A stretch of DNA of 47,508 nucleotides from Paenibacillus sp. (GCA_031180825.1 JAPSLM010000020.1:1-47508), one strand, 5' to 3'. Counted from the first letter of the stretch, positions 32,892-41,535 are shown. Notes: a model not told the origin generated them from the sequence alone. A program made the numbers and translations.

Positions 32892-33485
32892 TTACCGAAC
32901 CGCGCCGCAGCCGATGCGGCCGCCCGCATTGCCGGCAGGGTCCGTCTGAAGATCGTCCGCCTTCTCGTGGATGACAAACGCCGTGCCGCCGGGCTTGCGC
33001 AGCGAATTGGGCTGTCCCGGCTCCAATGTGAGCTGTTTGGCGACGAAATCCAATGATACCTTACCTTGTTGATCCGCCTCAAGGTTGGGCAGATCCCCTG
33101 TGTGGGGTCCTTCCGGATTGTTCAAGCCGTGCTTTCGGGCCCCGGGATTGAAGTGCGCCCCGGCCGAAGCGAAATCCGGCGCCTCGCACTTGCCGGTCTC
33201 ATGCACGTGGAAGCCGTGCGGCCCCGGCGGCAAGGATGCCGCTTCCAGCCGGATCCGCACGCCGCCTCCCGGGCCGGCCGGCGTCAGCTTGGCCGTTCCG
33301 ATCGCCGTCCCCTGCTTGTCCAGGATGTCCACCAGAACGGCTTCCTTCGCTTCATTCGCCATTACGGCGGCGCTGTCTTCCGCCTTCTCAGATTCATGCC
33401 GATGCTGCGGCTCGGCCTGCTGACAGCCGCTCAGTACAAGCAGCGATGCGGTGAAAATCGCCGAAATTTTCCATTGCATTCCCAA
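32892..33485 (-). CDS. Cu/Zn superoxide dismutase, lipoprotein
   Basis: An extracytoplasmic enzyme that turns superoxide into hydrogen peroxide and oxygen. A lipoprotein signal (MQWKISAIFTASLLVLSGC) puts it on the outer face of the membrane, followed by a His-rich linker (QHRHESEK). Copper and zinc ligands are readable in order: HGFHVHETGKC, AHFNPGARKHG, PHTGDLPNL, and FVIHEKADD, with the active-site Arg and second disulfide Cys in GGRIGCGAV. The TTG at 33485 is chosen because AGGAGG lies 9 bases upstream; the ATG two codons later is equally possible. It is divergent from the TetR gene at 33629. Confidence 0.93.
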   Translation of the reverse strand: MGMQWKISAIFTASLLVLSGCQQAEPQHRHESEKAEDSAAVMANEAKEAVLVDILDKQGTAIGTAKLTPAGPGGGVRIRLEAASLPPGPHGFHVHETGKCEAPDFASAGAHFNPGARKHGLNNPEGPHTGDLPNLEADQQGKVSLDFVAKQLTLEPGQPNSLRKPGGTAFVIHEKADDLQTDPAGNAGGRIGCGAVR

Positions 33486-33592
33486 CGTTTGGTCCCTCCT
33501 TTGCGTTCCGCGAACTACACTATACATTAAACATTGTTTACCAAAACCAAACGCCATAAACGTTCGAAACCAGTCCGGTTTAAAAGGCATGC

Positions 33593-33621
33593 TTGACTTG
33601 GATTTTATAGTACTGTATAGT
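33593..33621 (+). promoter_or_regulatory. Promoter of the TetR gene (apparently leaderless)
   Basis: TTGACT (33593-33598) and TATAGT (33616-33621) with a 17-base spacer. Transcription would start at about 33628-33629, that is, on the ATG itself. Confidence 0.75.
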
Positions 33622-33625
33622 TCTA
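33608..33625 (+). promoter_or_regulatory. TetR operator over its own -10 box
   Basis: TAGTACTGTATAGTTCTA matches TAGTACTAATTAGTACTA of the perfect palindrome at 34258-34279 in 14 of 18 positions and covers the -10 box, consistent with autorepression. Confidence 0.65.
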
Positions 33626-33628
33626 AAT

Positions 33629-34225
33629 ATGAATAAGAACAAACCTGCATCCCTGCCTTCGAACCGCCAGCATGTGATTGAAACGGCTGCCGGGCTGTTT
33701 CTGATGCGCGGCTACTCGTATACGAGCATGGACGACGTCATGCGGGAAAGCCAAGTGTCCAAATCGAATATTTACTACCATTTCAAAAGCAAGGAGGAAT
33801 TGCTTCTCGCCGTCGTGAATTATTGGGCGGAGTCCTACGAGCGGTCGTTATTCGCCCTGCTCAGCCGGAGCGAGCTGCCCGTGGAAGAGCGGATCATGGC
33901 GTTCCTGGGCGGACTAACGGAAGAAATGGCCAAGCGGAACGGCCATGGCGGCTGCCCGTTCGTGACGCTCTATCTGCAGTGTCCGGAAAACGCGGTGCCG
34001 GTGAGGGAGCGGATTGCACTGTTTTTTACCGAGCTGCAGCCTCTGCTCGTCAAACTGTTCCGCCAAGGCGCCGCCAAAGGCGAATTCCGCGAGCGGCTCG
34101 ATGCCGAACAGACCGCCGTGCTGTTTATCGCTTGTCTGGAAGGCTCGCTCGTCCTGGCCGAGACGACAAAAGATTTGTCGATTATGGAGAAAACGGTACG
34201 CAGCTTTTGCCAAATGCTTCGCTAG
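33629..34225 (+). CDS. TetR/AcrR family regulator of the SDR-hydrolase gene
   Basis: A 198-residue repressor with an N-terminal HTH (VIETAAGLFLMRGYSYTSMDDVM, then SQVSKSNIYYHFKSKEELL) and a C-terminal ligand domain with GGCPFVTLYLQCPENAVP, as in the TetR_C_6/LmrA_YxaF-like group. The ATG coincides with the predicted transcription start and there is no ribosome binding site; no later start would leave the HTH intact, so the mRNA is probably leaderless. An operator-like site covers its own promoter and a perfect version lies in front of the next gene, so it probably controls both. A terminator follows its stop codon. Confidence 0.88.
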   Translation: MNKNKPASLPSNRQHVIETAAGLFLMRGYSYTSMDDVMRESQVSKSNIYYHFKSKEELLLAVVNYWAESYERSLFALLSRSELPVEERIMAFLGGLTEEMAKRNGHGGCPFVTLYLQCPENAVPVRERIALFFTELQPLLVKLFRQGAAKGEFRERLDAEQTAVLFIACLEGSLVLAETTKDLSIMEKTVRSFCQMLR

Positions 34226-34250
34226 CCCGCTAGTGGAAGCATCTTTTTTT
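34216..34250 (+). terminator. Terminator of the TetR gene
   Basis: GCTTC-g-CTAG pairs with CTAG-tg-GAAGC, followed by ATCTTTTTTT. The TetR stop codon lies inside the stem. Confidence 0.85.
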
Positions 34251-34254
34251 AACA

Positions 34255-34279
34255 TTGACTAGTACTAATTAGTACTAGT
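34255..34279 (+). promoter_or_regulatory. Promoter with 22-bp perfect palindromic operator
   Basis: Bases 34258-34279 are a perfect palindrome (ACTAGTACTAA followed by its mirror). It overlaps a TTGACT -35 (34255-34260) and fills the spacer; possible -10 boxes are TAGTTT (34276) or TAAGAT (34283). A bound TetR dimer pair would block RNA polymerase. Confidence 0.75.
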
Positions 34280-34305
34280 TTGTAAGATTAGGAGGAGGAA
34301 CAACG

Positions 34306-36188
34306 ATGTCGAATTTATTGTTCACGGGCGGTACCGGATTTATCGGGAAGCAGGTGTTGAAGCGGTTGGTTCAAGGGGATGAACGGCTGCTGCTGTTGGT
34401 CCGTTCTCCGGAAAAAGCGGCGGCGGTCTTGAGCAAGCAAGGCTTCGGCGGCAGCGGTGCGGCGGAGCGGATTCGTTTCTTGAAAGGCGATCTATCCGAG
34501 CCGAACCTCGGGATGAATCCCGCCGATTACGAGCGGGCGCTGCAGGCCGATATCGTCATTCATGCGGGAGGCCCGATGAGCATTACGCTCGGTAACGCCG
34601 AGGCGCAGCGCACGTTTCTCGAAGGCTCCCGCCGACTTGCGGAGTTGGCGGCGCGGATTCATGAAGCGCGCGGACTCCGCCATTTCATTCACATCGTCGG
34701 CTACATGAGCCCGTTTCACGACGGGAACGTCGATCCGGAAGCGGACGTGTTCCGCCTGGATCATTTTATGAAAGACGAAGGCCCTTACGAACGTATGAAG
34801 TTTTTGGCCGATTTATTCATCCGCCAGCAGGCGCTGCGGCACGGTTATCCGCTCTCGGTCGTCAATCCGGGCACAGTCGTCGGAGCGAGCCCCACGGGTG
34901 CGACAGAGCAAACCGGCGGCCTCGGCATCCTGATCCATGCGGTTAGAAAGCGATTGATGCCGGTCGTGCCGGGCGGCGATTCCCACTGGCTCCCGCTTGT
35001 GGCGAACGACGCCCTCGCCGGCGTGATCGTCCAACTGGCCCGCGAGGCCAAGCCGGAAGGGGGTACCTACCATGTGCTGGGACGAAAGGAAGCCGGTCCG
35101 ACTATGAAGGAGCTGCTGGCTCTCATCTCCCGGGAGCTCGCCGTTCCCGCTCCCCGGGGGTCTTTGCCGGTCTCGCTGCTCCGCAGCGTCATGCGGACCG
35201 GGCTCGGCCGTGTGACCGGCATTCCCGCCGAATCGATGGCCTTCATCACGGAGCGGTCGTTCGATACGAAAGCGACGGAGGAGCTCATCGGAAGGAGCGA
35301 ATCGAGACCATTGAAGGTTACGGAGCTGCTGCCGATGGTCGTGGCCGACCTGGATTACCGGCTTACGCATCCGGGTGCGGCGGAGCCTGAGCATTGGACC
35401 CGCGAACGCAAAGGAGACCTTGCCGCGCTTGTGCGGGAAGGTCTGGGCGAGCCCTGGGTGATCGTGCACGGGCTGCTGAGCGGCGCCGACGATTTCGTAC
35501 CGCTCGCCGAGCACCTCCATGCGGGCACCGGAAACCCGGTGTGGCTGCTCGACCTGCCGGGCTTCGGCCGCTCGCCCTTGCTGCGCAAGGAGCGCCATTG
35601 TCTGGAAAGCTGCGCGCAAGCGGTAAGCAATGCGATTGCGGACTCCCCTGTGCCGGTCCGGCTGGTCGGGCACTCCTTCGGCGCGCGCATCGTCCTCGAA
35701 ACGGCCAAGGGGGCCGCTGGGGCCAAGGTCGGAGCGTTAACGCTGCTTCAGCCCGTTCTGCACCGCCCGAAAGCCGGAGCATTGCGCCGTGCGCTCAGCG
35801 GCCCCCGCAGCACAGCCTCGGCCCTGCTTCGCCTTCTGCGGTCCGGGCACTCCGGAGCGTCATGCTGCGGGATGGCGTTTTTGCGACGCCGGAGGAAATG
35901 CCGGAAGGCTACGTTGAAGCTATCGTCCGCAGCTTGACTTCCCCGCGCATCGCCGCGGCGAATGCGGATATGCTGCATACGCTGTACCGGAAGCTGCCGG
36001 CGGGACCACGGACGCCCGCCCTTCCGGCCCTGCCCGGTACGACGGTCGTCTGGGGGACGAAGGACCGCGCGCATACTTTGCCCGAAGCATATCGGGATCA
36101 GGCGAACACGCGGCTCGTTCCGTTCGGCCATCAGTTTCCGGTTTCGCACCCGGCCGTTACCGCGAAATTGCTGGCGGGGCAGGCCTGA
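34306..36188 (+). pseudogene. SDR oxidoreductase fused to an alpha/beta hydrolase, frameshifted near the end
   Basis: A two-domain protein of about 627 residues. Residues 1-360 are an extended SDR of the thioester-reductase/acyl-reductase group: TGGTGFIGKQVLKRL for NAD(P), GDLSEPNLGM, HAGG, and a YxxxK motif (YERMK, about residues 164-168). From about 385 an alpha/beta hydrolase follows: VIVHGLLSGADDF (oxyanion loop) and LVGHSFGARIV with the nucleophile serine. Near 35820-35850 the frame changes by one; the acid and the histidine are in the other frame (VVWGTKDRAHT and FGHQFPVSHP), which ends at 36188. Unless shifted, translation ends at 35937 without the catalytic His. AGGAGGAGG precedes the ATG. 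A perfect TetR operator controls it. Substrates are unknown, probably acyl or ketone compounds. Confidence 0.82.
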
Positions 36189-36207
36189 GCGGGACGGCCG
36201 GCGGTTG

Positions 36208-36900
36208 TCATACTCCTTCTCCGCGCTTCGGGGCGAGAAACGGGTTGCGCCATTCCATCAGCATCGCGTAATTCAAAGATTCTTCATCCTCCAAATAATC
36301 CGAAACCAATTTCACGGGCGTTCGGCCGCACCGGAGCAGAAAGGTCAGCACCGGGTCTTTCCGTTCCCCTTCCAATACGCTGCGCACGTAGTCTTCGGCA
36401 GTCATCTCCCCGGCTACCCGGTGATACCCGGGAAGCCGGCCGCCGCCGAGCAGCCGTTCCAGCTTCTGATCGACGACCACCTCGTACATGGAAAGCATCA
36501 TCCATTTGCCCAGACCGAGCTTCCGGTAAGCCGGACGCGCGCATATGTCTACGATGTACAGCGTGTTGCCGGCCGGGTTATGGTTGCGGATATACCCTCG
36601 GTCGGTAATCTCCTCCCACGTATGATCGGCATGCGCAGGATCGAAATCGACGCGCAGGCCCGTCACCGATGCGGCGATTTCGCCGCCGATCTCCACGCAG
36701 AGCGCGCCTTCGGGAAACCGTTCGACGTGATTCCCAAGCTGCTCTTTGTTCCACCACAGCTCCGAAGGAAACGGCGGAGGGAAGCTTTCCTGCTGAATCC
36801 GAATCAAGCCGTCGAAGTCCTGTTCGGTGTAAGAACGGATCGTCGCCTTAACCGGACGGTCCCCGTCAAATACGTACATGTCTTTCCGGTACGAGCCCAC
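36208..36900 (-). CDS. GNAT acetyltransferase, related to the N-terminal half of YhcX-type proteins
   Basis: A protein of about 230 residues with a GNAT domain: IRSYTEQDFDGLIRIQQESFPP, the beta-4/motif A region IVDICARPAYRKLGLGKWMM, and a long C-terminal part (YHRVAGEMTAEDYVRSVLEG). In Bacillus YhcX this domain is fused in front of a carbon-nitrogen hydrolase; here the two are separate genes, with the hydrolase transcribed first. The GTG at 36900 follows GGGAGG at 7 bases; the gap to the hydrolase stop is 13 bases, so they form one operon. The acceptor is unknown. The partner suggests acetylation and amide hydrolysis act on the same or linked metabolites. Confidence 0.87.
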   Translation of the reverse strand: MGSYRKDMYVFDGDRPVKATIRSYTEQDFDGLIRIQQESFPPPFPSELWWNKEQLGNHVERFPEGALCVEIGGEIAASVTGLRVDFDPAHADHTWEEITDRGYIRNHNPAGNTLYIVDICARPAYRKLGLGKWMMLSMYEVVVDQKLERLLGGGRLPGYHRVAGEMTAEDYVRSVLEGERKDPVLTFLLRCGRTPVKLVSDYLEDEESLNYAMLMEWRNPFLAPKRGEGV

Positions 36901-36913
36901 AACCGTTCCTCCC

Positions 36914-37777
36914 TTATTTCCAATCCGGATACAGATCGGTGCGCCGGTCTCTCCAGGTCGTAACGGATCCCTTTTCCCGCACCTCATACAGCAGCGCAAG
37001 GTCCAAATCCCCGGTAATGATCATATCGTCGTTGATCTCCCCCGCCGTCATCAAGCCGCCGGGCGGGAACGGCACATCGTTCGGCGTAATGATGGCAGCC
37101 TGCCCAAAATTGCCCCGCATGAAATCGACCGTCGGCAGCGAACCGACCGTACCGGTCGCCACGACATAAATTTGATTCTCGATCGTACGGGCATGGCATG
37201 TATACCTTACCCGGTGGAAGGCGTGCCGGTCATCCGTGCACGACGGGCAGAAAATAACGTCCGCCCCGCGCGCCCGGGCCATCCGGACGATCTCCGGAAA
37301 CTCCATATCGTAGCAAATGAGGATGGCGATCCGGCCTTTATCCGTATCGAACACCTGCAGCGAATCGCCTGCCGCCATATTCCAGCCTTTTACTTCCCAC
37401 GGGGTAATGTGCAGCTTGCGCTGTTCGGCAACCCGGCCGTCCGGGTAGAACAGGAACGCCGTATTAAACAAGCGGCCGTTTTCTTCAATGATGTGCGTTC
37501 CCCCGATCAGATGCATGCCCGTTTCGCGGGCCAAGCCCTGAAACAGCTCTTTATACTGCGGCGTATATTTCGGCAGCTCCCCGATTTGAAGCGCTTCGCC
37601 GCTCCCGTCTCCCCGCCCGATAGACATAAGCTGGGTCGTAAACAGCTCCGGAAACAGCACGAAATCCGACTCGAACTCCTCCGCCGTCCTGACATAACTC
37701 GTTACCTGCGCGGCAAATTGCTCAAAGGTGTTTATCGTATGCAAATGATATTGTACCGCCGAAACTCTCAGCTTCAT
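36914..37777 (-). CDS. Carbon-nitrogen hydrolase (nitrilase superfamily)
   Basis: A 287-residue amidase-like enzyme with the Glu-Lys-Cys triad: E44 in LFPELFTT, Lys in EQRKLHITPWE (about 120) and Cys in ILICYDMEFPE (about 155). ARARGADVIFCPSCTDDRHA follows, as in YhcX-type and omega-amidase-like members. The GGGAGG ribosome binding site lies in the last codons of the preceding methyltransferase gene, so translation is likely coupled. It is the middle gene of a three-gene operon. The substrate is unknown. Confidence 0.9.
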   Translation of the reverse strand: MKLRVSAVQYHLHTINTFEQFAAQVTSYVRTAEEFESDFVLFPELFTTQLMSIGRGDGSGEALQIGELPKYTPQYKELFQGLARETGMHLIGGTHIIEENGRLFNTAFLFYPDGRVAEQRKLHITPWEVKGWNMAAGDSLQVFDTDKGRIAILICYDMEFPEIVRMARARGADVIFCPSCTDDRHAFHRVRYTCHARTIENQIYVVATGTVGSLPTVDFMRGNFGQAAIITPNDVPFPPGGLMTAGEINDDMIITGDLDLALLYEVREKGSVTTWRDRRTDLYPDWK

Positions 37778-37782
37778 TTAAG

Positions 37783-38490
37783 TCATCCTCCCGTTCCAGT
37801 TACATCCGTTTCGCCGGTCTCCTCCGGCGGCCGTTCCTCCGAACACTCTTCGATCGGATCGAAAAATAAAATACGCGGCTTTTTCAAGCACCAGGTCGTC
37901 ATACAACGAAGGTTCTCCACGTTTACCGTCTTCAGCGGTTCCACCTGCAAAGCGTGATGCTTCTCCGCCGTGCGCCCCAGAAGCCCGGAATCGGCCAGAA
38001 ACCGCTCGCTGCCGTCCGGCAGCACATACCGTCCGCCGCCAAGCGGGCGGAGTCGGTCCTCCAGCCCTTCGCCCGAAGCGAGGCGCGCAAACAAGAGGCC
38101 TCCCGGCTTCAGCACCCGCCAAAGCTCCGACACCATCTGCTGAAAATGAGTTTCGCTATCGGCAAAATGCAGTACCGCACAAGAGATGACGACGTCAAAC
38201 GCATCGTTGGCGAAGCTCATTTTCTCCACCGGCTCCAAGCGGAACCGTTCCTCCGGCGGAATGCTATCCCCACCCGGCGCAAGCTCGCGGGCCAAAGCGC
38301 GGACCGCTTCCACCGCTTCGGCCGACCGGTCCACAGCCCACAGGTCGTAGCCTTCGCGCAGAAAATGGACCAGATTGCGCCCATTTCCGCAGCCTGCGTC
38401 GAGTACCCGCATCCCGGGAGCGATTCTCCCTTTCAACAGCTGGTCGAACAAATAAATATCGATATTTCCGAACTGCTCCCGCACGTTCAT
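37783..38490 (-). CDS. Class I SAM-dependent methyltransferase
   Basis: About 235 residues. SAM-binding motif I is RVLDAGCGNGRNLVHFL, the acidic end of strand 2 is LWAVDRS, and motif post I/IV is FDVVISCAVLHF, followed by MVSELWRVLKPGGLLFARL. It belongs to the UbiE/Methyltransf_11 type that methylates small molecules. The ATG at 38490 (MNVREQFGNIDIY) fits relatives; a TTG eight codons earlier is possible. It is the first gene of the operon with the nitrilase and GNAT proteins. The substrate is unknown. Confidence 0.87.
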   Translation of the reverse strand: MNVREQFGNIDIYLFDQLLKGRIAPGMRVLDAGCGNGRNLVHFLREGYDLWAVDRSAEAVEAVRALARELAPGGDSIPPEERFRLEPVEKMSFANDAFDVVISCAVLHFADSETHFQQMVSELWRVLKPGGLLFARLASGEGLEDRLRPLGGGRYVLPDGSERFLADSGLLGRTAEKHHALQVEPLKTVNVENLRCMTTWCLKKPRILFFDPIEECSEERPPEETGETDVTGTGG

Positions 38491-38611
38491 GCTTTGCGCT
38501 TCACTCGCTTCCAAAAGGTGGCGTTTGTCCGATCATTATATCACAATCTCACACCGGACGGCACCAGGCAATGCGGACAGACGAATCCGCTGCGGCAGCC
38601 TGTCGGCAAAC

Positions 38612-38651
38612 AAAAACTGACCGGGACACCTTGTCCGAATAGAATCCCGGT
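38612..38651. terminator. Terminator of the membrane protein gene at 38731
   Basis: ACCGGGA (38620-38626) and TCCCGGT (38645-38651) form a 7-bp stem; on the reverse strand it is followed by CAGTTTTTG. Confidence 0.65.
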
Positions 38652-38730
38652 CATTTTCATCTCCGACTGCCTCGCACGGAACTATCGTCCTCCGTTAGCC
38701 GAACGAAGCTGGCGGCCAGCCGTACAAGTT

Positions 38731-39165
38731 CTATGGATTAGCAGACCGAATGATTTCCCGAAGTATCAAAATGAAAACGAACATCACAAAGGTGGAAACC
38801 GGCCAAAATAAAACGGCATATACAGGTCCCCACTCCAAATACCCGGAGACGTTAACCCCTTCATATCCGTACATCAATGAGGAAGCGGCAATAGCACCGA
38901 TGGTTCCCATAAATAATACATTGAGAAAACCGCTGATTATGCAATAGAACCAGAGCTTCAAGCGGCTCCTGCCCATAAATGCTTGATAATAACCTGCTAA
39001 TCCCAAGCTGACGCATGCCGGTATTGCCATTGTAAGGAAAAACCACCACCATCCTCCGAACGACAAACCGCCTGCCAGCAAATTACCTAAAACGGAAACG
39101 ATAAAGCTGAGAATACCTGCCACCGCTATCCCCAAAAAAGCGCCGCACAAAGATGAACGAGTCAT
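38731..39165 (-). CDS. Small integral membrane protein, unknown
   Basis: A 144-residue protein with four hydrophobic segments (about residues 7-32, 38-58, 68-92, 108-136) and short charged loops (GRSRLKLW; final REIIRSANP). CGGAGGGA lies 7 bases before the ATG, and a terminator follows, so it is a real single gene. The GGWWWFFLTMAIPACVSLG segment and the paired helices resemble small permease-like or DUF-type proteins, but I do not recognise a family. Its base composition is richer in AT than the neighbours (many AAT, ATA codons), which hints at a different history. Confidence 0.65.
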   Translation of the reverse strand: MTRSSLCGAFLGIAVAGILSFIVSVLGNLLAGGLSFGGWWWFFLTMAIPACVSLGLAGYYQAFMGRSRLKLWFYCIISGFLNVLFMGTIGAIAASSLMYGYEGVNVSGYLEWGPVYAVLFWPVSTFVMFVFILILREIIRSANP

Positions 39166-39396
39166 GAAAAAATCCCTCCGAGCCTAAATAATAACCGCTA
39201 CTATATTGAAGGCGCAGGTCGTTTTTCTTTGTATTGGATTTTCCGTCCGAACTAAGATGCGCGAATCAAGCCGATTCTTGCAACGGTGAAACAATAAAAA
39301 ATCCCCCACTCTCCTTTACTCCGCTATCTCTACAATAATATCATCCATTTCTTCCAGAAATAAATATTAGCTAAAGATTTCTACGAAAGCGGCCGC
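39166..39396. other. Intergenic region between the membrane protein and the aldo-keto reductase, about 230 bp (310 bp with terminator)
   Basis: AT-rich. The promoter of the leftward membrane-protein gene lies at about 39190-39215 (reverse-strand TATAGT region). No coding signal was seen. Confidence 0.4.
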
Positions 39397-39432
39397 AAAA
39401 ATAGAGCACTTCCGCCCCGGCGAAAATGCTCT
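39397..39432 (-). terminator. Terminator of the Gfo/Idh - aldo-keto reductase operon
   Basis: AGAGCA and TGCTCT close a hairpin (39403-39432) that is followed on the reverse strand by ATTTTTG. Confidence 0.75.
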
Positions 39433-39475
39433 TCGTTATGCGTCATTTAAATCGCAGCGAGGCTGCGGCGCCGGC

Positions 39476-40402
39476 CTATCCGTGCTCCAGCCAATGCAGC
39501 TCCTCCCGCGTTAAGCGGATGTCCGCTCCTTGACGGCACGACTCCAGCTCCTCCGGCGTCTGCGCCCCGATCAACGCGCAGGCGGGGAACGGCTGGTTCA
39601 GCACATAAGCAAGCGCGATCTGAATCGGGCTGGCGCCTTTTTGCTTGCCCAGCCTCTCCGCCCGGCGCAGCCGGGCCCAGTTGTCGTCGCTGTAGAACAC
39701 CCGCACCAGATCTTCGTTATCCGTCACCTCGGGCGTATAGCGTCCGGTGAAAAAGCCCCGGGCCTGCGACGACCAGGACAGCAGCGGGAACCGGTTTCGC
39801 TCATGCCATGCGCAATCGTCGGCGTAGGCCGAAACGCAGCCGGCCCAAAACGGCTCCTTCGCTTTGGCCAGGCTTAAATTCGGGCTGCTGAACGAAAATC
39901 CGGTTAAGCCGTGCGCCGCCGCATAATCGTTTGCCTCCTCCAGCCGCCGCACGGACCAGTTGGAGGCGCCGATGGCCTTGATGCGGCCTGCCGCCAGATG
40001 CCCGTTAAGCGCTTCGATGATCGCGCCGACCGGTACGGACGGGTCGTCGCGGTGCAGCGCGTACAAATCCACGTAATTGGTGCCGAGCCGCTCCAGGCTT
40101 TCGTTCAAATCGCTGGCGATCGCTTCGGGCGTCACGCGCGGACCGCTGCTGTCATGGTGGGCCCCTTTGGTCAGAAGTACGACTTCGGACCGGTTCCCCC
40201 GGTCCTTCATCCATTGACCGATCGTACGCTCGCTGTTGCCGCCGCCGTAAACGTGAGCGGTATCGATCGTATTGCCTCCGATCCCGAAAAACGCGTCGAG
40301 CACGCCGCAGACCTTATCGTAAATGTCCATGCTGAAATAATCCGAGCCTTGAATCAGGCACGATACCGGTTTTTCCAAGCCTTCGATGCGAATCGTTCTC
40401 AC
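39476..40402 (-). CDS. Aldo/keto reductase
   Basis: An NADPH-dependent oxidoreductase of 308 residues with a beta/alpha barrel. The catalytic residues are in order: Asp in GNTIDTAHVYGGG (D47) with Tyr (Y52), Lys in VVLLTKGAHHD (about 79) and His in VDLYALHRDD. The NADPH region is near the end (GASPIQIALAYVL and ALIGAQTPEEL). Start GTG at 40402, with GGGGAGG 8 bases upstream; it lies 19 bases downstream of the Gfo/Idh/MocA gene in one operon. The pair under an AraC regulator suggests conversion of a sugar or polyol; the compound is unknown. Confidence 0.92.
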   Translation of the reverse strand: MRTIRIEGLEKPVSCLIQGSDYFSMDIYDKVCGVLDAFFGIGGNTIDTAHVYGGGNSERTIGQWMKDRGNRSEVVLLTKGAHHDSSGPRVTPEAIASDLNESLERLGTNYVDLYALHRDDPSVPVGAIIEALNGHLAAGRIKAIGASNWSVRRLEEANDYAAAHGLTGFSFSSPNLSLAKAKEPFWAGCVSAYADDCAWHERNRFPLLSWSSQARGFFTGRYTPEVTDNEDLVRVFYSDDNWARLRRAERLGKQKGASPIQIALAYVLNQPFPACALIGAQTPEELESCRQGADIRLTREELHWLEHG

Positions 40403-40421
40403 GTCTCGTTCCTCCCCAGGT

Positions 40422-41429
40422 TTATAAATTCAGCTCCACGCGGCGGCGTTCCCGGGCCGATGTCAGGCAAGCGTCGACGGCGCGCATGTTGTTCACCGCG
40501 TCCGAGGGCCCGAACGGCATCGGCTCGCCGTGCAGGACGTTCCGGCCGAACGCATCGGCTTGAAGCGTATAGTGGTTCACGTATGGAACCTCCACCTCGC
40601 GCTTTTCCCCTCCGGCAGCGACAAAAAAATGGTCCTGCGCATTTTCATGGGCAACGTAAGCGGACGGGACCTCGATCCGGCCCTCCGTTCCGACGATCTC
40701 CAGCGTGTTTCGTCCGGCCGCCCACATCCCGCAATCGAAGGTCAGCGCAACGCCGCCGGCAAATTCGAGCAAGCCCGAAGCCATCATATCGACGTGATCG
40801 TGCTCCGGCGAGAAGAAGGCATGCACCGTCGCCGCTTCCGGCTCCCGCTCCAGGATGAACCGCGCGGCGCTGATCGGATACACGCCGACGTCGTAGATCG
40901 ATCCGCCGCCCATCCGCTGCTTGAAGCGCACATTGTCCGCGGCCTTCGCATTGTTGAAGGTGAAGGCCCCGCGAATGGCGCGGACCTCGCCGATTTCCCC
41001 GTTCCGGATTACCGCTTTTATTGCCGCATAGCGCGGATGATATCGATACATGAACGCTTCGGCGAACGTCACGCCCGCCCGGCGGCAGGCTTCCGCCATC
41101 TCCCCGGCTTCCGCCGCATCGAGCGCGGCCGGCTTCTCGCACAGCACGTGCTTGCCCGCCTCCGCGGCGCGAATCGTCCACTCCTTGTGCAGGTGGTTCG
41201 GCAGCGGAATGTAAACGGCGTCAATCTCGGGATCGGCAAGCAGCTCCTCATAGCTTCCATACGCCTTCGGGATAGTCAGCCGCTCCGCCGTTTCCTTCGC
41301 TTGGTCCAGCCCCCGGCTGGCAATTGCCGTTACGGCGCCGGTAGCCGATTGTTGAATCCCCGGAATGACCGAGCGTACGGCGATACCGGCGCAGCCGATG
41401 ATTCCCCAACGAACCTTGCTTTCCCTCAT
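40422..41429 (-). CDS. Gfo/Idh/MocA family oxidoreductase
   Basis: A 335-residue NAD(P)-dependent dehydrogenase. The Rossmann part reads VRWGIIGCAGIA, then DAVYIPLPNHLHKEWTIRAAEAGKHV in pieces, then the EKP motif (LCEKPAAL) that carries the catalytic Lys. The C-terminal half includes FMYRYHPRY, GGGSIYDVGVYPI with the conserved Asp and Tyr/His region, and a beta-sheet domain for the substrate. The first gene of the operon, divergent from an AraC-type regulator. The ATG follows AGGAG at 10 bases. It resembles D-xylose/1,5-anhydro-fructose-type members, but the substrate is not determined. Confidence 0.92.
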   Translation of the reverse strand: MRESKVRWGIIGCAGIAVRSVIPGIQQSATGAVTAIASRGLDQAKETAERLTIPKAYGSYEELLADPEIDAVYIPLPNHLHKEWTIRAAEAGKHVLCEKPAALDAAEAGEMAEACRRAGVTFAEAFMYRYHPRYAAIKAVIRNGEIGEVRAIRGAFTFNNAKAADNVRFKQRMGGGSIYDVGVYPISAARFILEREPEAATVHAFFSPEHDHVDMMASGLLEFAGGVALTFDCGMWAAGRNTLEIVGTEGRIEVPSAYVAHENAQDHFFVAAGGEKREVEVPYVNHYTLQADAFGRNVLHGEPMPFGPSDAVNNMRAVDACLTSARERRRVELNL

Positions 41430-41470
41430 GCCCTCATCGCTCCTTCAGCAGTAGTATTGAATATGCCAAG

Positions 41471-41484
41471 ATATTGTCATTATA
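41471..41484 (-). promoter_or_regulatory. AraC-type site 1 next to the -10 of the Gfo/Idh operon
   Basis: ATATTGTCAT (41471-41480), first of two identical decamers, abuts and overlaps by one or two bases a reverse-strand TATAAT (41479-41484) that would be the -10 of the leftward operon. Confidence 0.55.
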
Positions 41485-41535
41485 TTGAAGCTGAAATAAA
41501 ATGAAAATAACATCTTTTTGCATTCGCATAACACA

